A stretch of 41,421 nt of DNA. Origin: Actinomycetes bacterium (GTDB lineage Bacteria > Actinomycetota > Acidimicrobiia > IMCC26256 > PALSA-610). Below the pieces are notes generated by a model that saw nothing but the letters and a program-made list of their open reading frames with translations, did no database searches and was not told where the DNA came from. The stretch spans positions 1 to 41,421 of the forward strand of contig JAODBI010000264.1 in NCBI GenBank assembly GCA_025463875.1, in the 5' to 3' direction. Shown piece by piece: positions 16,947 to 25,876 of the stretch (position 1 is its first letter; every line of letters begins with the position of its first letter). The position numbers and the translations under genes are program-made.

Positions 16947-19900
16947 ATGGCGCTGGACCGCTTCAGTGCGCCCGTACGGGCCTGGTTCGAGACCAGCTTC
17001 GCCGCGCCCACCGACGCCCAGGCGCAGGGGTGGCCGGCGATCGCCGACGGCGACCACACGCTCCTCCTGGCCCCGACCGGATCGGGCAAAACGCTCGCCG
17101 CATTCCTCTGGGCGATCGACCAACTCGGCGTCACCCCCCGTCCGGCCAAGGACCGCCGGTGCCGCGTGCTCTATGTCTCGCCGCTGCGAGCGCTGGCCTT
17201 CGACGTCGAGAAGAACCTGCGCTCGCCGCTCGCAGGCATCACCCTCGCGGCCGAACGCGTCGGCGACGCCTTCGAGGCGCCGGTCGTCGCGATGCGGACC
17301 GGCGACACGCCCGCCAAGGAACGCCAACGGCTCGTCCGGAACCCGCCCGACATCCTCATCACCACCCCCGAATCGCTCTACCTGATGCTCACGTCGCGGG
17401 CCCGCGAGACGCTGCGCGGTGTGGAGACGGTCATCATCGACGAGATCCACGCCCTGGCACCCACGAAGCGCGGCGCGCACCTCATGCTGTCGCTCGAGCG
17501 CCTCGAGGCGATCACCGACAAGCCACCGCAACGCATCGGTCTTTCGGCCACACAGCGACCCCTCGACGAGATCGCGCGCTTCCTCGGAGGGTTCGGCGAG
17601 CACGGGCAACGTCCGGTCACAGTCGTCGACGCGGGTTCGCGCAAGTCGCTCGACGTCGAGGTGATCGTGCCGGTCGACGACATGAACGAGCCGGGCGCGC
17701 ACTCCGCCGCGTCCGGCGCCACTGCGGGTGTGCTCGGGCTCGACGACCCCGAAGCGCACAGCAGCATCTGGCCGCACGTGCACCCGCGCATCCTGGAGCT
17801 GATCCGCGCGCACCGCACCACGATCGTGTTCTGCAACGCCCGACGGCTCGCGGAACGGCTCGCGGCGAGCCTCAACGAGCTGGCCGGCGAAGAGCTCGTG
17901 CGCGCGCATCACGGATCACTCGCGCGCGAGCAACGCGTGCAGGTCGAGTCCGAGCTGAAAGAAGGACGGCTGCGGGGCATCGTCGCCACGTCGAGTCTCG
18001 AGCTCGGTATCGACATGGGCACCGTCGACCTGGTCGTGCTCGTCGAGTCACCGGGATCGGTCGCGCGCGGCATCCAGCGCGTCGGTCGGGCCGGCCACCA
18101 GGTCGGCGAACCGAGCACGGGCAAGATCTTCCCGAAGTACCGCGGCGATCTCCTGGAAGCCGCCATCGTCGTGCGGCGCATGCGCGAGGGCCTCGTCGAG
18201 GAGATGCGTTACCCCCGCAACCCGCTCGACGTCCTCGCCCAACAGATCGTCGCGACGGTGGCGATCGACGAATGGGGCGTCGACGACCTCTACGCGCTCT
18301 GCCGCCGGTGCGCGAACTTCGCCGAGCTGTCCGAGGACGCGTTCCGGGAGACCCTCGACATGCTCGCCGGGCGCTATCCGTCCGACCGGTTCAGCGGGCT
18401 GCGGCCGCGCGTCGTGTGGGATCGCGTCGCGGGCCGGCTCCGGGCCCGCGAAGGCGCGCAGAGCGTTGCGGTGCAGAGCGGCGGCACGATCCCCGATCGC
18501 GGCCTGTTCGGCGTCTTCCTTCCCGACGGGGGCCGGGTCGGTGAGCTCGACGAGGAGATGGTCTACGAGAGCCGGGTCGGAGAGTGCTTCGTGCTCGGCG
18601 CGTCGACGTGGCGCATCGAGGAGATCACCGTCGACCGCGTGGTGGTCACGCCCGCGCCCGGCGAGCCCGCGAAGACGCCGTTCTGGAAGGGCGACCGCCC
18701 CGGCCGGCCGCTGGAGCTCGGCCGCGCCCTCGGCGGACTCGTGCGCGAGCTGCGCGCCGTCGACGGTCCGAAGGCAGAGGCAATCCTGCAGGACGGAGGC
18801 CTCGACGCGCGCGCCGCGTCCAACCTCCGCATGTATCTCGACGAGCAGGCGGAGTCGACCGGTGCAATCCCCGACGATCGCACGATCGTCATCGAGCGGT
18901 TCCCCGACGAGATCGGCGATTGGCGGGTCTGCATCCTCACGCCGTTCGGGTCGCGCGTCCACGCGCCGTGGGCCCTCGCGATCGAAGAACGCCTGGCGCG
19001 CGCCGACCTCCCCGTCCAGGTGTTGTGGAGCGACGACGGGATCATCCTGCGCCTCCCCGAATCGCTCGACGACGTCGCGACCGAGCTCCTGCTCCCCGAC
19101 CCCGACGAGATCGACGAGCTGCTCGTCGCCGGGCTCCCGAACACGTCCTTGTTCGCGTCGAAGTTCCGTGAGAACGCGGCGCGTGCGCTGCTCCTGCCCC
19201 GGCGCCGGCCGGGTGAACGCACCCCGCTGTGGCAACAGCGCCAGCGCGCCGCCGATCTCCTCGAGGTCGCGAGCGGGTTCCCCACCTTCCCGATGCTGCT
19301 CGAGACCACGCGCGAATGCCTGCGCGACATCTTCGACGTGCCCGCGTTGCGAGAGGTGCTCACCGAGATTCGTTCGCGCAAGCTGCGGGTCGTTCCGGTC
19401 GAGACCCGGCGCGCGTCGCCGTTCGCCCAGTCCTTGCTGTTCGGCTGGATCGCCGTGTACATGTACGAGGGCGACGCGCCGCTCGCCGAGCGCCGGGCCG
19501 CTGCGCTCGCACTCGACCGCGACCTGCTCCGCGATCTCATGGGCGCGGAGGAACTGCGGGAGCTGCTCGATCCCGAGGCGCTCACCCAGCTCGAGTTGGA
19601 GCTGCAACGACTGATCCCCACCCGTTTCGCGCGTCACGCCGACGACCTGCACGACCTCCTCGCCGACCTCGGTCCGCTGAGCCTCGAAGAGGTGCGCGCC
19701 CGGTGTGCCTCCGATCCCCAGGTGTGGATCGAGACATTGCAGGCCGAGCGCCGGGTGATCGAGATCGGCGGTCGCTGGGCCGCGGCCGAAGATGCATCGC
19801 GGTTGCGCGATGCGCTGGGGTGGGCGATCCCCCAAGGTCTGCCCTCCGCGTTCACCGACCCGGTCGAACGACCCCTCGACGACATCGTCGCCCGCTACGC

Positions 19901-21389
19901 CCGCACCCACGTGCCGTTCACGATCGAGGAGCTGACCGCGCGCTTCGGCATCTCCACCGAACGTGCACGCGACGCGCTGACCCGGCTCGAGACCGACGGC
20001 CGTGTCGTGTTCGGCGAGTTCCGGCCCGGCGGCGTCGAGCGCGAGTGGTGTGACACGAACGTGCTCCGCATCCTGCGCCGCCGATCTCTCGCGGCGCTGC
20101 GCCATGAGATCGAACCGGTCGACGCCTCCACGTACGCGCGGTTCCTGTGCGCCTGGCAGGGCGTCGGCCGAGGACGGCGCGGTACCGACGCGCTCGTCGA
20201 GGCGTTGGAACAGCTGCAGGGTGTCGCTATACCGGCGTCGGTTCTCGAACGAGACGTGCTGCCGGCCCGCGTCGACGGCTATCGCCCGGGCATGCTCGAC
20301 GAGCTGTGCGCGGCCGGCGAGCTGGTGTGGATCGGGGCGGGCGCGCTCGGCGCCGACGACGGCCGTGTCCGGCTGTTCTTCCGCGACCGCGTGCGCCTCC
20401 TCGCCACGCGCCCCACGATCGAGGGCGCACCCGACGGCGAGATCCACGACGCAATCCGCGACCGGCTGCTGCGCGCGGGCGCGAGCTTCTGGCCCGACCT
20501 CGTCGCCGCAACCGGGACGGCCGACGACCGCCTCGTGCTCACCGCGCTCTGGGACCTGGTGTGGGCGGGCGAGGTCACGAACGACACCTTCGGACCGCTG
20601 CGCGTGCCCCGCCGCACCACCGGAGCCAAGCGGTCCCCGCGCGCCCGGCCGCATCCCGGCCGGCTCAGCCGCTTGGGCCCGCCCGCGGGCGCGGGGCGTT
20701 GGTCGCTCGTCGTCCCACTCCTCGAACCCGAGCCCACCCCGACCGAGCGGGCCCACGCCGCCGCCCTGCAGCTGCTCGAGCGCCAGGGCGTGGTGACCCG
20801 CGAAGCGGTGCGGGCCGAAGGCGCGACCGGCGGCTTCGCGGGTGTGTATCCGGTGCTGCGCGCGCTCGAGGAGTCCGGACGCGCCCGCCGCGGCTGGTTC
20901 GTCGACGGGCTCGGCGCAGCCCAGTTCGCGCTGCCCGGCGCGGTCGACCGGCTGCGTGCGCACCGCACCATCGACGCCGACAGCCGGGCGCGCGTCCTGG
21001 TCGTCGCGGCAACCGATCCCGCCCAGCCCTACGGTGCCGCGTTGTCGTGGCCCGAGCGGCCCGACGGCTCGGCCCGCGCCTCGCGCTCGGCGGGCGCGTT
21101 CGTCGTGCTCGTCGACGGAGAATGCGCGGCGTATCTCGAGCGGGGCGGCAGGGGTCTCGTCACCTTCCCGACCGCCGGAGGCGCCGGCGGCTCGACGTCA
21201 GGCATAGCGGCCGGCGACTACGACACTCCCGTATGGGCCGAAGCACTGGTCGAGGCGCACAAACAGGGTCGCCTCCCCCGCATCCGCATCGAGCGGATCG
21301 ACGACGAACCGGCGCGTACCTCGCCGCACGCGGCCGCGCTGCGCGCCGCCGGCTTCGGAGACGGTTACAAAGGCCTCACGCTCGGATAG
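16947..21389 (+). CDS. lhr: Lhr, large superfamily-2 DNA helicase
   Basis: A 1480-residue protein, the length of full Lhr (about 1500). Lhr is an ATP-dependent 3'-5' DNA/RNA-DNA helicase linked to DNA repair in mycobacteria. The Q-type region PTDAQAQGWPAI is at about 21-32, Walker A APTGSGKT at 42-49, and DEIH near 165. SATQRPLDEIARFLGG follows, and the RecA2 motifs VATSSLELGIDMG and IQRVGRAGHQVG are near 350-390. The winged-helix, beta-barrel and long Lhr C-terminal regions continue to the end (AAGFGDGYKGLTL). I chose ATG 16947, where the MALDRF homology and the -10-like hexamer agree, and not the open frame upstream. Confidence 0.95.
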   Translation: MALDRFSAPVRAWFETSFAAPTDAQAQGWPAIADGDHTLLLAPTGSGKTLAAFLWAIDQLGVTPRPAKDRRCRVLYVSPLRALAFDVEKNLRSPLAGITLAAERVGDAFEAPVVAMRTGDTPAKERQRLVRNPPDILITTPESLYLMLTSRARETLRGVETVIIDEIHALAPTKRGAHLMLSLERLEAITDKPPQRIGLSATQRPLDEIARFLGGFGEHGQRPVTVVDAGSRKSLDVEVIVPVDDMNEPGAHSAASGATAGVLGLDDPEAHSSIWPHVHPRILELIRAHRTTIVFCNARRLAERLAASLNELAGEELVRAHHGSLAREQRVQVESELKEGRLRGIVATSSLELGIDMGTVDLVVLVESPGSVARGIQRVGRAGHQVGEPSTGKIFPKYRGDLLEAAIVVRRMREGLVEEMRYPRNPLDVLAQQIVATVAIDEWGVDDLYALCRRCANFAELSEDAFRETLDMLAGRYPSDRFSGLRPRVVWDRVAGRLRAREGAQSVAVQSGGTIPDRGLFGVFLPDGGRVGELDEEMVYESRVGECFVLGASTWRIEEITVDRVVVTPAPGEPAKTPFWKGDRPGRPLELGRALGGLVRELRAVDGPKAEAILQDGGLDARAASNLRMYLDEQAESTGAIPDDRTIVIERFPDEIGDWRVCILTPFGSRVHAPWALAIEERLARADLPVQVLWSDDGIILRLPESLDDVATELLLPDPDEIDELLVAGLPNTSLFASKFRENAARALLLPRRRPGERTPLWQQRQRAADLLEVASGFPTFPMLLETTRECLRDIFDVPALREVLTEIRSRKLRVVPVETRRASPFAQSLLFGWIAVYMYEGDAPLAERRAAALALDRDLLRDLMGAEELRELLDPEALTQLELELQRLIPTRFARHADDLHDLLADLGPLSLEEVRARCASDPQVWIETLQAERRVIEIGGRWAAAEDASRLRDALGWAIPQGLPSAFTDPVERPLDDIVARYARTHVPFTIEELTARFGISTERARDALTRLETDGRVVFGEFRPGGVEREWCDTNVLRILRRRSLAALRHEIEPVDASTYARFLCAWQGVGRGRRGTDALVEALEQLQGVAIPASVLERDVLPARVDGYRPGMLDELCAAGELVWIGAGALGADDGRVRLFFRDRVRLLATRPTIEGAPDGEIHDAIRDRLLRAGASFWPDLVAATGTADDRLVLTALWDLVWAGEVTNDTFGPLRVPRRTTGAKRSPRARPHPGRLSRLGPPAGAGRWSLVVPLLEPEPTPTERAHAAALQLLERQGVVTREAVRAEGATGGFAGVYPVLRALEESGRARRGWFVDGLGAAQFALPGAVDRLRAHRTIDADSRARVLVVAATDPAQPYGAALSWPERPDGSARASRSAGAFVVLVDGECAAYLERGGRGLVTFPTAGGAGGSTSGIAAGDYDTPVWAEALVEAHKQGRLPRIRIERIDDEPARTSPHAAALRAAGFGDGYKGLTLG

Positions 21390-21424
21390 CCTCCGCGCTG
21401 TTCACTCGCACGTCGGAGGTCGAC

Positions 21425-21742
21425 ATGGGTTTTCTCGACAAGGTCAAAGACGCCGCCGGTAAGGGCCTCGATCAAGCCAAGCACGCCACCGCGGTCGGCA
21501 AGGAGAAGATCGAAGACGTCCGGCTGCAGAAGAAGATCAACGACCTGTGCCAGGAGATCGGCGCGTTGGTCGTCGCGCAGAAGCGCAACGAGGCACCGGA
21601 CGACGCGGCCGCACAGATCGACGCCAAGGTCGCGGAGATCGGCGAGATCGAGAAGCAGATGGAAGCGAACGACCTCGCCGATGCCGGCGACGGATCAGCG
21701 GCTCCGCCGAGCACAACGCCGGAGGTCCCGCCGCCGGGCTGA
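21425..21742 (+). CDS. Small helical protein of unknown function
   Basis: A 105-residue protein with an amphipathic, Lys/Ala-rich N-terminus (MGFLDKVKDAAGKGLDQAK), a long predicted helix or coiled coil over about 30-85, and a Pro/Ser-rich tail. The style recalls small zinc-ribbon or YtxH-like helical proteins of actinobacteria, but no catalytic motif is seen. GGAGG stands six bases before the ATG. TAGCCT overlapping the lhr stop may be its own -10. Confidence 0.65.
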   Translation: MGFLDKVKDAAGKGLDQAKHATAVGKEKIEDVRLQKKINDLCQEIGALVVAQKRNEAPDDAAAQIDAKVAEIGEIEKQMEANDLADAGDGSAAPPSTTPEVPPPG

Positions 21743-21783
21743 TCGTCCGGGCCTTTCACCGGGTCCGACGGTCGATGGAGTCG

Positions 21784-23310
21784 TCAGGGCAGAACGACTT
21801 CGACTTCCGACTCGGCGGCGAGCATGTCGCAGTCGCGACCCGCGTCCTTGGCCGCGTAGAGCGCGCCGTCGGCGAGCCGGAGCGTCTCCCGCGGCGAACG
21901 TCCGCGCTCGTGGCCGGCAATACCCGCCGAGAACGTGGTGATCGGCTGCTGCGCTCCCCACGAACGACGCACCCGGCCGAGCATCGCCTGCGCGCCGGCG
22001 ATCCCCGCTTCCGGCAGCACCACCGCGAACTCCTCGCCGCCGTAGCGCGCGACGCAGTCGACCTGGCGCGCCGAGTCGCGTAGATGACGGGCCAGCAACC
22101 GCAACGTCTCGTCGCCGACCTGATGGCCGTGCCGGTCGTTGACCTGCTTGAAGTTGTCGAGATCCACCAGCACGAGCGCGTCGCCCGGCTGCATCGTTGC
22201 GAGCGCGCGGGCAAAGGTCCGACGGTTCGCGAGCTGCGTGAGCGGATCCGTCGCGGCGTCGTGCGTGAGCTCCGCCGACGTGCGAAGCCGGCGGAACATG
22301 CGCCCGGCCTCCTCCGACAGCAGCTCGGCGGCCTGGCGGGCCGATCCGTGCAGATGGCGCCGCGGAGTCGTCCACATCGCGATGATCACGCCGACCGGCA
22401 CGGGCCCGGAGCCGGGGAGCGGCACAGTCGCCGCCGCGCGGACACAGGCGGAAGCGGGCGCCAGGGCGCGCACACGCTCGGGGTCGACGATGAAGCGGGT
22501 GGCGTGCGCGTCGAACTCCGCGGTACCCAGCGCGTCGACGAGGAGCGGCGCCGACTCCGCGAGCGCGGGATGGCCGAAGAAAGCCCGGTTCAACAGGCGG
22601 CGCGAGCCGGCGCGATCCGCGATCAGCACCGCCACCGCGTCCGCACCGAGAAGCTCGGCCGACAACGACGCGACGAGCTGCGCACCGCGGCGCTGGTCGT
22701 CGACGCGCGCCAGGATCCGAACGGCGTCGAGGAGACGTTCGACGCGCCTTTCGGCGTCGGTCCGGCGCATGTGGGCGAACGCGAGAGCCTCGCCGACAAG
22801 CACCAGCATCGGCAACGCGAACACGATCGTCGACACGAATGTCGCGTCGAACGCGAACCGATCGGCGACGGCGAGTGCGACGACCGCCGCCGGGGCGAGC
22901 GCGCTCGAGGTACCCGGACGCTGAGTGATCCCGACGAAGACGAAGGGAAGGGGCAGCATCGCGAGATAGGGCACAGGCGCGCCCTGCGCGACAGCACCGC
23001 CCCACGCGAAGAGGACGAACGCGAAGACGGGCAGCACCAGTTCCGCCTGCGGTCCGAGGCGCTCCCACGGAGCGGCGAGAGCGCCGGCTCCGAACGCCGC
23101 CGCCACGCCTGCGAGCAAGGTGATCGACCGCTCGCCGCGCAGCTCCGGCACGACCAGAGCCACCGCGAGAGCGAGGAGGCCACCCACCAGGAACACGAGG
23201 GCCGCAGCTCGGGGCGCCAGGAAGTCGGCATCGACCTCACGGAAGTACCGGCGGATCTCGTGCGCGGCGCCGTCGGTCTTCGTACGCACGCGCGGCCAAA
23301 CCGACGGCAA
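21784..23310 (-). CDS. Membrane diguanylate cyclase with GAF-like and GGDEF domains
   Basis: A 508-residue protein that should make cyclic di-GMP from GTP. Residues 35-180 hold about six hydrophobic segments. A GAF-like sensory region follows at about 195-340. The GGDEF domain starts with DPLTQLANRR (355-364) and has the active site RYGGEEFAVVLPEA (GGEEF 424-428). A product-inhibition I-site RQVD lies at 415-418, exactly five residues before it. The enzyme is therefore predicted active and feedback-controlled. The start is TTG at 23310, with GGGAGGG just upstream; a GTG seven codons later is possible. It lies 80 bp downstream of the sigma/anti-sigma pair on the same strand. Confidence 0.92.
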   Translation of the reverse strand: MPSVWPRVRTKTDGAAHEIRRYFREVDADFLAPRAAALVFLVGGLLALAVALVVPELRGERSITLLAGVAAAFGAGALAAPWERLGPQAELVLPVFAFVLFAWGGAVAQGAPVPYLAMLPLPFVFVGITQRPGTSSALAPAAVVALAVADRFAFDATFVSTIVFALPMLVLVGEALAFAHMRRTDAERRVERLLDAVRILARVDDQRRGAQLVASLSAELLGADAVAVLIADRAGSRRLLNRAFFGHPALAESAPLLVDALGTAEFDAHATRFIVDPERVRALAPASACVRAAATVPLPGSGPVPVGVIIAMWTTPRRHLHGSARQAAELLSEEAGRMFRRLRTSAELTHDAATDPLTQLANRRTFARALATMQPGDALVLVDLDNFKQVNDRHGHQVGDETLRLLARHLRDSARQVDCVARYGGEEFAVVLPEAGIAGAQAMLGRVRRSWGAQQPITTFSAGIAGHERGRSPRETLRLADGALYAAKDAGRDCDMLAAESEVEVVLP

Positions 23311-23390
23311 AGACCCTCCCGGTTACACCTCCGCCCGACCGCTTCATCGGCACGGGCGCGGGAGAACTTGAGAGAAATCTTTCGAGACGT

Positions 23391-24377
23391 CTACAGACCG
23401 GCGAAGACGTTCGCGGCGCTGATCAGTTCGCGGGCGAGGTCGGCGTCGCCGTCGACGGAGATGCCGACCTCGTCGGCGTCGATCCGGTCCGCGAACCGCC
23501 GGCACCAATCCACGACCGACGCCCGGACCACGACGTCGGCGCTGGACGACGGCGTCTCGCCCGGCGCGCAGGGCACGAACCACTCCCCACCCCCGGCACC
23601 CTCGAGGACGAGCCGAGCCGTGCGACCGGGCTGCGTGGTTCCCCGGACCGCGAGCGCCAACGGGAGCGACTTCATGGCGAGCTCGGCCATGGTCCGCATC
23701 ACCTCGGCGTCGGGGAGCCTGACGTCGCGTCCGAGCGCTCGGCAGGCGTCCTCATGGTGCGTCCAGGTCTCGAAGGCGCGGACCACGAGGGTGTTGTCCC
23801 GGCCGTACCCGGCAACGCGGCGATCGGCGGGCAGCCGCGCGCGCAGGCCCGCGAGCACCTCCCGCGTCCGACGGAATCGGGTCACCGTCTCGGTGAACGA
23901 CTCGTCGACCCGACCGGGGAGATCGCTCGCGGTGATCGCCGCGACCTCGTCCGGGCCGATGTACGCGACTGTGGGATCGTCGGCCGCGGCCAGGAAGGCG
24001 CGATCGACCGCTTCGACGTGCTGCACGAGCTCTCGCACAGTCAGGCCGTTCTCGGTCGGGGCTCCCAGATCGCGTTCGTCGAGCGTGGCCAGGAACGCGT
24101 CGAACCGGTCGGTCTCCCGTTGCAGGGCCTCGTCGGCCGGCAGCGGCGAGACCCGCTCTGCGGCCGAAGTCAACAACCGCTCGAGCAGCGCGACCGGAGG
24201 ACGCGACGCGCCCGCCGCGCCGATACCCGAGGCGACCACACGCAATCGCTCGACCTCGGCCGCCGCGTCGCGGTTGGCCGCGACATAGCGCTCCATCGCC
24301 TCGACCTCATCGGGTTCGCACGCGTCGAGCGCGTACGCACCCACGAGGTCGTCGAACTCGTCGGGCGTCAGGTCCAT
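23391..24377 (-). CDS. RskA-like anti-sigma domain fused to mycothiol-isomerase/DinB-type domain
   Basis: A 328-residue protein in two parts. Residues 1-75 (LVGAYALDACEPDEVEAMERY, then VALLERLLTSA) resemble the N-terminal sigma-binding domain of RskA, the M. tuberculosis SigK anti-sigma factor. Like RskA it has no zinc HxxxCxxC. From about 80 to the end it resembles mycothiol-dependent maleylpyruvate isomerases: TVRELVQHVEAVDRAFL gives His120 and AFETWTHHED gives Glu203 and His207. By comparison with that family these are the metal ligands. The membrane helix and outer domain of RskA are absent, so it should be cytosolic. Its start overlaps the sigma gene by 10 bases. Inference: a sigma inhibitor controlled by thiol, metal or ligand state. 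Confidence 0.82.
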   Translation of the reverse strand: MDLTPDEFDDLVGAYALDACEPDEVEAMERYVAANRDAAAEVERLRVVASGIGAAGASRPPVALLERLLTSAAERVSPLPADEALQRETDRFDAFLATLDERDLGAPTENGLTVRELVQHVEAVDRAFLAAADDPTVAYIGPDEVAAITASDLPGRVDESFTETVTRFRRTREVLAGLRARLPADRRVAGYGRDNTLVVRAFETWTHHEDACRALGRDVRLPDAEVMRTMAELAMKSLPLALAVRGTTQPGRTARLVLEGAGGGEWFVPCAPGETPSSSADVVVRASVVDWCRRFADRIDADEVGISVDGDADLARELISAANVFAGL

Positions 24378-24943
24378 GTGTGCTCCATACCCTTCGCGGC
24401 GAGTGCGTCCGCAATGCGCCGCAACCCGAGCCGCATCCGTGATTTGGCCGTTCCTTCGGGGATACCCAACTCTTCCGCTACCTGGCGATACGTCCGCCCG
24501 GCGAAGTACGCGAGCTCGATCGCCGTTCGTTGCTCGGCCGGCAGCTGCTCGACCTCGGCACGAACATGCTCGGCCGTGACGATCGCGATCGCGAGCTCGT
24601 CGACGTCGGGAATCGGCAGCACGCTCGCCGCGTCGCGCGCGGTGCGGCGGCGGCGCGCTTCCTCCCGGCGCACGAGATCGATCGCGCGGCGGTGCGCAAG
24701 CGTTCCCACGAATGTGCGCAGCCGGCCGCGTTCGGGATCGAACGCGTCGGGTCGTTCCCACAGCTGGAGGAACACGTCCTGGGTCACGTCCTCGGCCGCC
24801 CGGCGGTCACCGATCACCCGGGCCGCGAGACCGAACACGTACGACCCGAACTGGTCGTACATCTCGGTGAGGGCGCGGGGATCACGGGCGATGAGGCGTT
24901 GCTTCATGTCGTGTTCCCAGGCGGTCCCTTCGACCGTTCCCAT
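24368..24943 (-). CDS. SigK-like ECF RNA polymerase sigma factor
   Basis: A 191-residue sigma-70 of the ECF class with regions 2 and 4 only. Region 2 runs about 24-93 (ALTEMYDQFGSYVFGLAARVIGD, DVTQDVFLQLWERP, LAHRRAIDLVRR). Region 4 runs about 130-182 (LPAEQRTAIELAYFAGRTYRQVAEELGIPEGTAKSRMR). The last motif and the adjacent RskA-like partner place it with SigK. ATG 24943 is chosen because GGGGGG stands five to ten bases upstream; ATG 24907 is an alternative. It is probably held inactive by the overlapping downstream product. The target genes are not visible; the divergent SDR is a candidate. Confidence 0.93.
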   Translation of the reverse strand: MGTVEGTAWEHDMKQRLIARDPRALTEMYDQFGSYVFGLAARVIGDRRAAEDVTQDVFLQLWERPDAFDPERGRLRTFVGTLAHRRAIDLVRREEARRRRTARDAASVLPIPDVDELAIAIVTAEHVRAEVEQLPAEQRTAIELAYFAGRTYRQVAEELGIPEGTAKSRMRLGLRRIADALAAKGMEHTWT

Positions 24944-24977
24944 ACGCGCCCCCCGGGTACAGACCCAGCGATTCAAC

Positions 24978-24999
24978 CACTCTTCCGACACTCTTCCGA
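24978..24999. repeat. Perfect 11-bp tandem repeat upstream of the sigma gene
   Basis: CACTCTTCCGA occurs twice without a gap (24978-24988 and 24989-24999); the minus strand reads TCGGAAGAGTG twice. It lies 35-56 bases before the sigma ATG and about 90 before the SDR start. One repeat equals about one helical turn, so two protein copies would sit on the same face. It may be an operator or part of a self-regulated promoter. The role is inferred from position only. Confidence 0.5.
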
Positions 25000-25036
25000 A
25001 GAACTGTTCGTCGTGCCCCCCGACCTGGATCACCCG

Positions 25037-25042
25037 TAATAT
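25037..25042 (+). promoter_or_regulatory. -10-like TAATAT upstream of SDR gene
   Basis: TAATAT stands out in GC-rich DNA, 45 bases before the SDR start. No convincing -35 is found at 16-18 bp. Weak promoter candidate for the SDR. Confidence 0.3.
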
Positions 25043-25087
25043 CCGCCCGCCCGCCCCACCGACCGTCCACCCCCGCCGGGAGGCACC

Positions 25088-25858
25088 GTGTCCGATCTGT
25101 TCGACATCGCCGGCAAATCGGCCGTGGTCACGGGGGGAACCCGGGGCATCGGCCTGATGATCGCCCGGGGCTACGTCGAGGCGGGGGCGAAGGTCTACGT
25201 GTCGTCCCGCAAGGCCGAGGTCGGCGACGAGGTCGCGGCCGAGCTGTCGAAGCTCGGCACGTGTGTGAGCCTGCCCGCCGACCTCTCGCGCGACGAAGAG
25301 TGCGACCGGCTCGCGGCGGAGATCTCCGAACGGGAGCCGCAGCTCGACATTCTCGTGAACAACGCGGGCGCTACGTGGGGCGCGCCGCTCGCCGAGTATC
25401 CCGCCGACGCTTGGGACAAGGTGCTGACGCTCAACACCAAAGCGCCCTTCTTGTTGACGCGCGCGCTGGTACCCGCGCTCGCGGCCGCGGGCACCGCCGA
25501 CGATCCCGCGCGCGTCATCAACATCGGTTCCATCGACGGCATCCAGGTGCCTCTTCTCGAGACCTACGCGTACTCGACGAGCAAGGCTGCGATCCACCAG
25601 CTGACGCGCCACCTCGCGCGGCAACTCGGTCCCCAGAACATCACGGTCAACGCGGTCGCGCCCGGACCGTTCGAGTCGAAGATGATGGCCGCGACGTTGC
25701 GCGACTTCGGTGACTCGATCGCGCGTTCGTCGCCGCTCGGGCGCATCGGCCGGCCCGACGACATGGCCGGCATCGCGATCTTCCTCGCGAGCCGTGCGGG
25801 CGCCTACATCACGGGCGCGGTCATTCCGGTCGACGGCGGGATCGCGACGACCAAGTAG
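25088..25858 (+). CDS. Short-chain dehydrogenase/reductase (classical SDR)
   Basis: A 256-residue classical SDR, an NAD(P)-dependent oxidoreductase. The nucleotide motif TGGTRGIG lies at about 16-23, NNAG near 94, the catalytic Ser in INIGSIDG near 148, and YAYSTSKAA gives the Tyr-Lys pair. The C-terminal YITGAVIPVDGG is usual for FabG-like SDRs. Its substrate is unknown, but rhamnolipid/3-oxoacyl reductase-like members share the length. GGGAGG stands before the GTG start. It diverges from the sigma gene across 144 bp holding the tandem repeat. Confidence 0.9.
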   Translation: MSDLFDIAGKSAVVTGGTRGIGLMIARGYVEAGAKVYVSSRKAEVGDEVAAELSKLGTCVSLPADLSRDEECDRLAAEISEREPQLDILVNNAGATWGAPLAEYPADAWDKVLTLNTKAPFLLTRALVPALAAAGTADDPARVINIGSIDGIQVPLLETYAYSTSKAAIHQLTRHLARQLGPQNITVNAVAPGPFESKMMAATLRDFGDSIARSSPLGRIGRPDDMAGIAIFLASRAGAYITGAVIPVDGGIATTK

Positions 25859-25876
25859 CGCGTCGGCACCGAATAG

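Noticed and set aside
18048-20963. 971-residue open frame antisense to lhr
   Set aside because: Shadow of the lhr third-position GC; no domain and no start signal.
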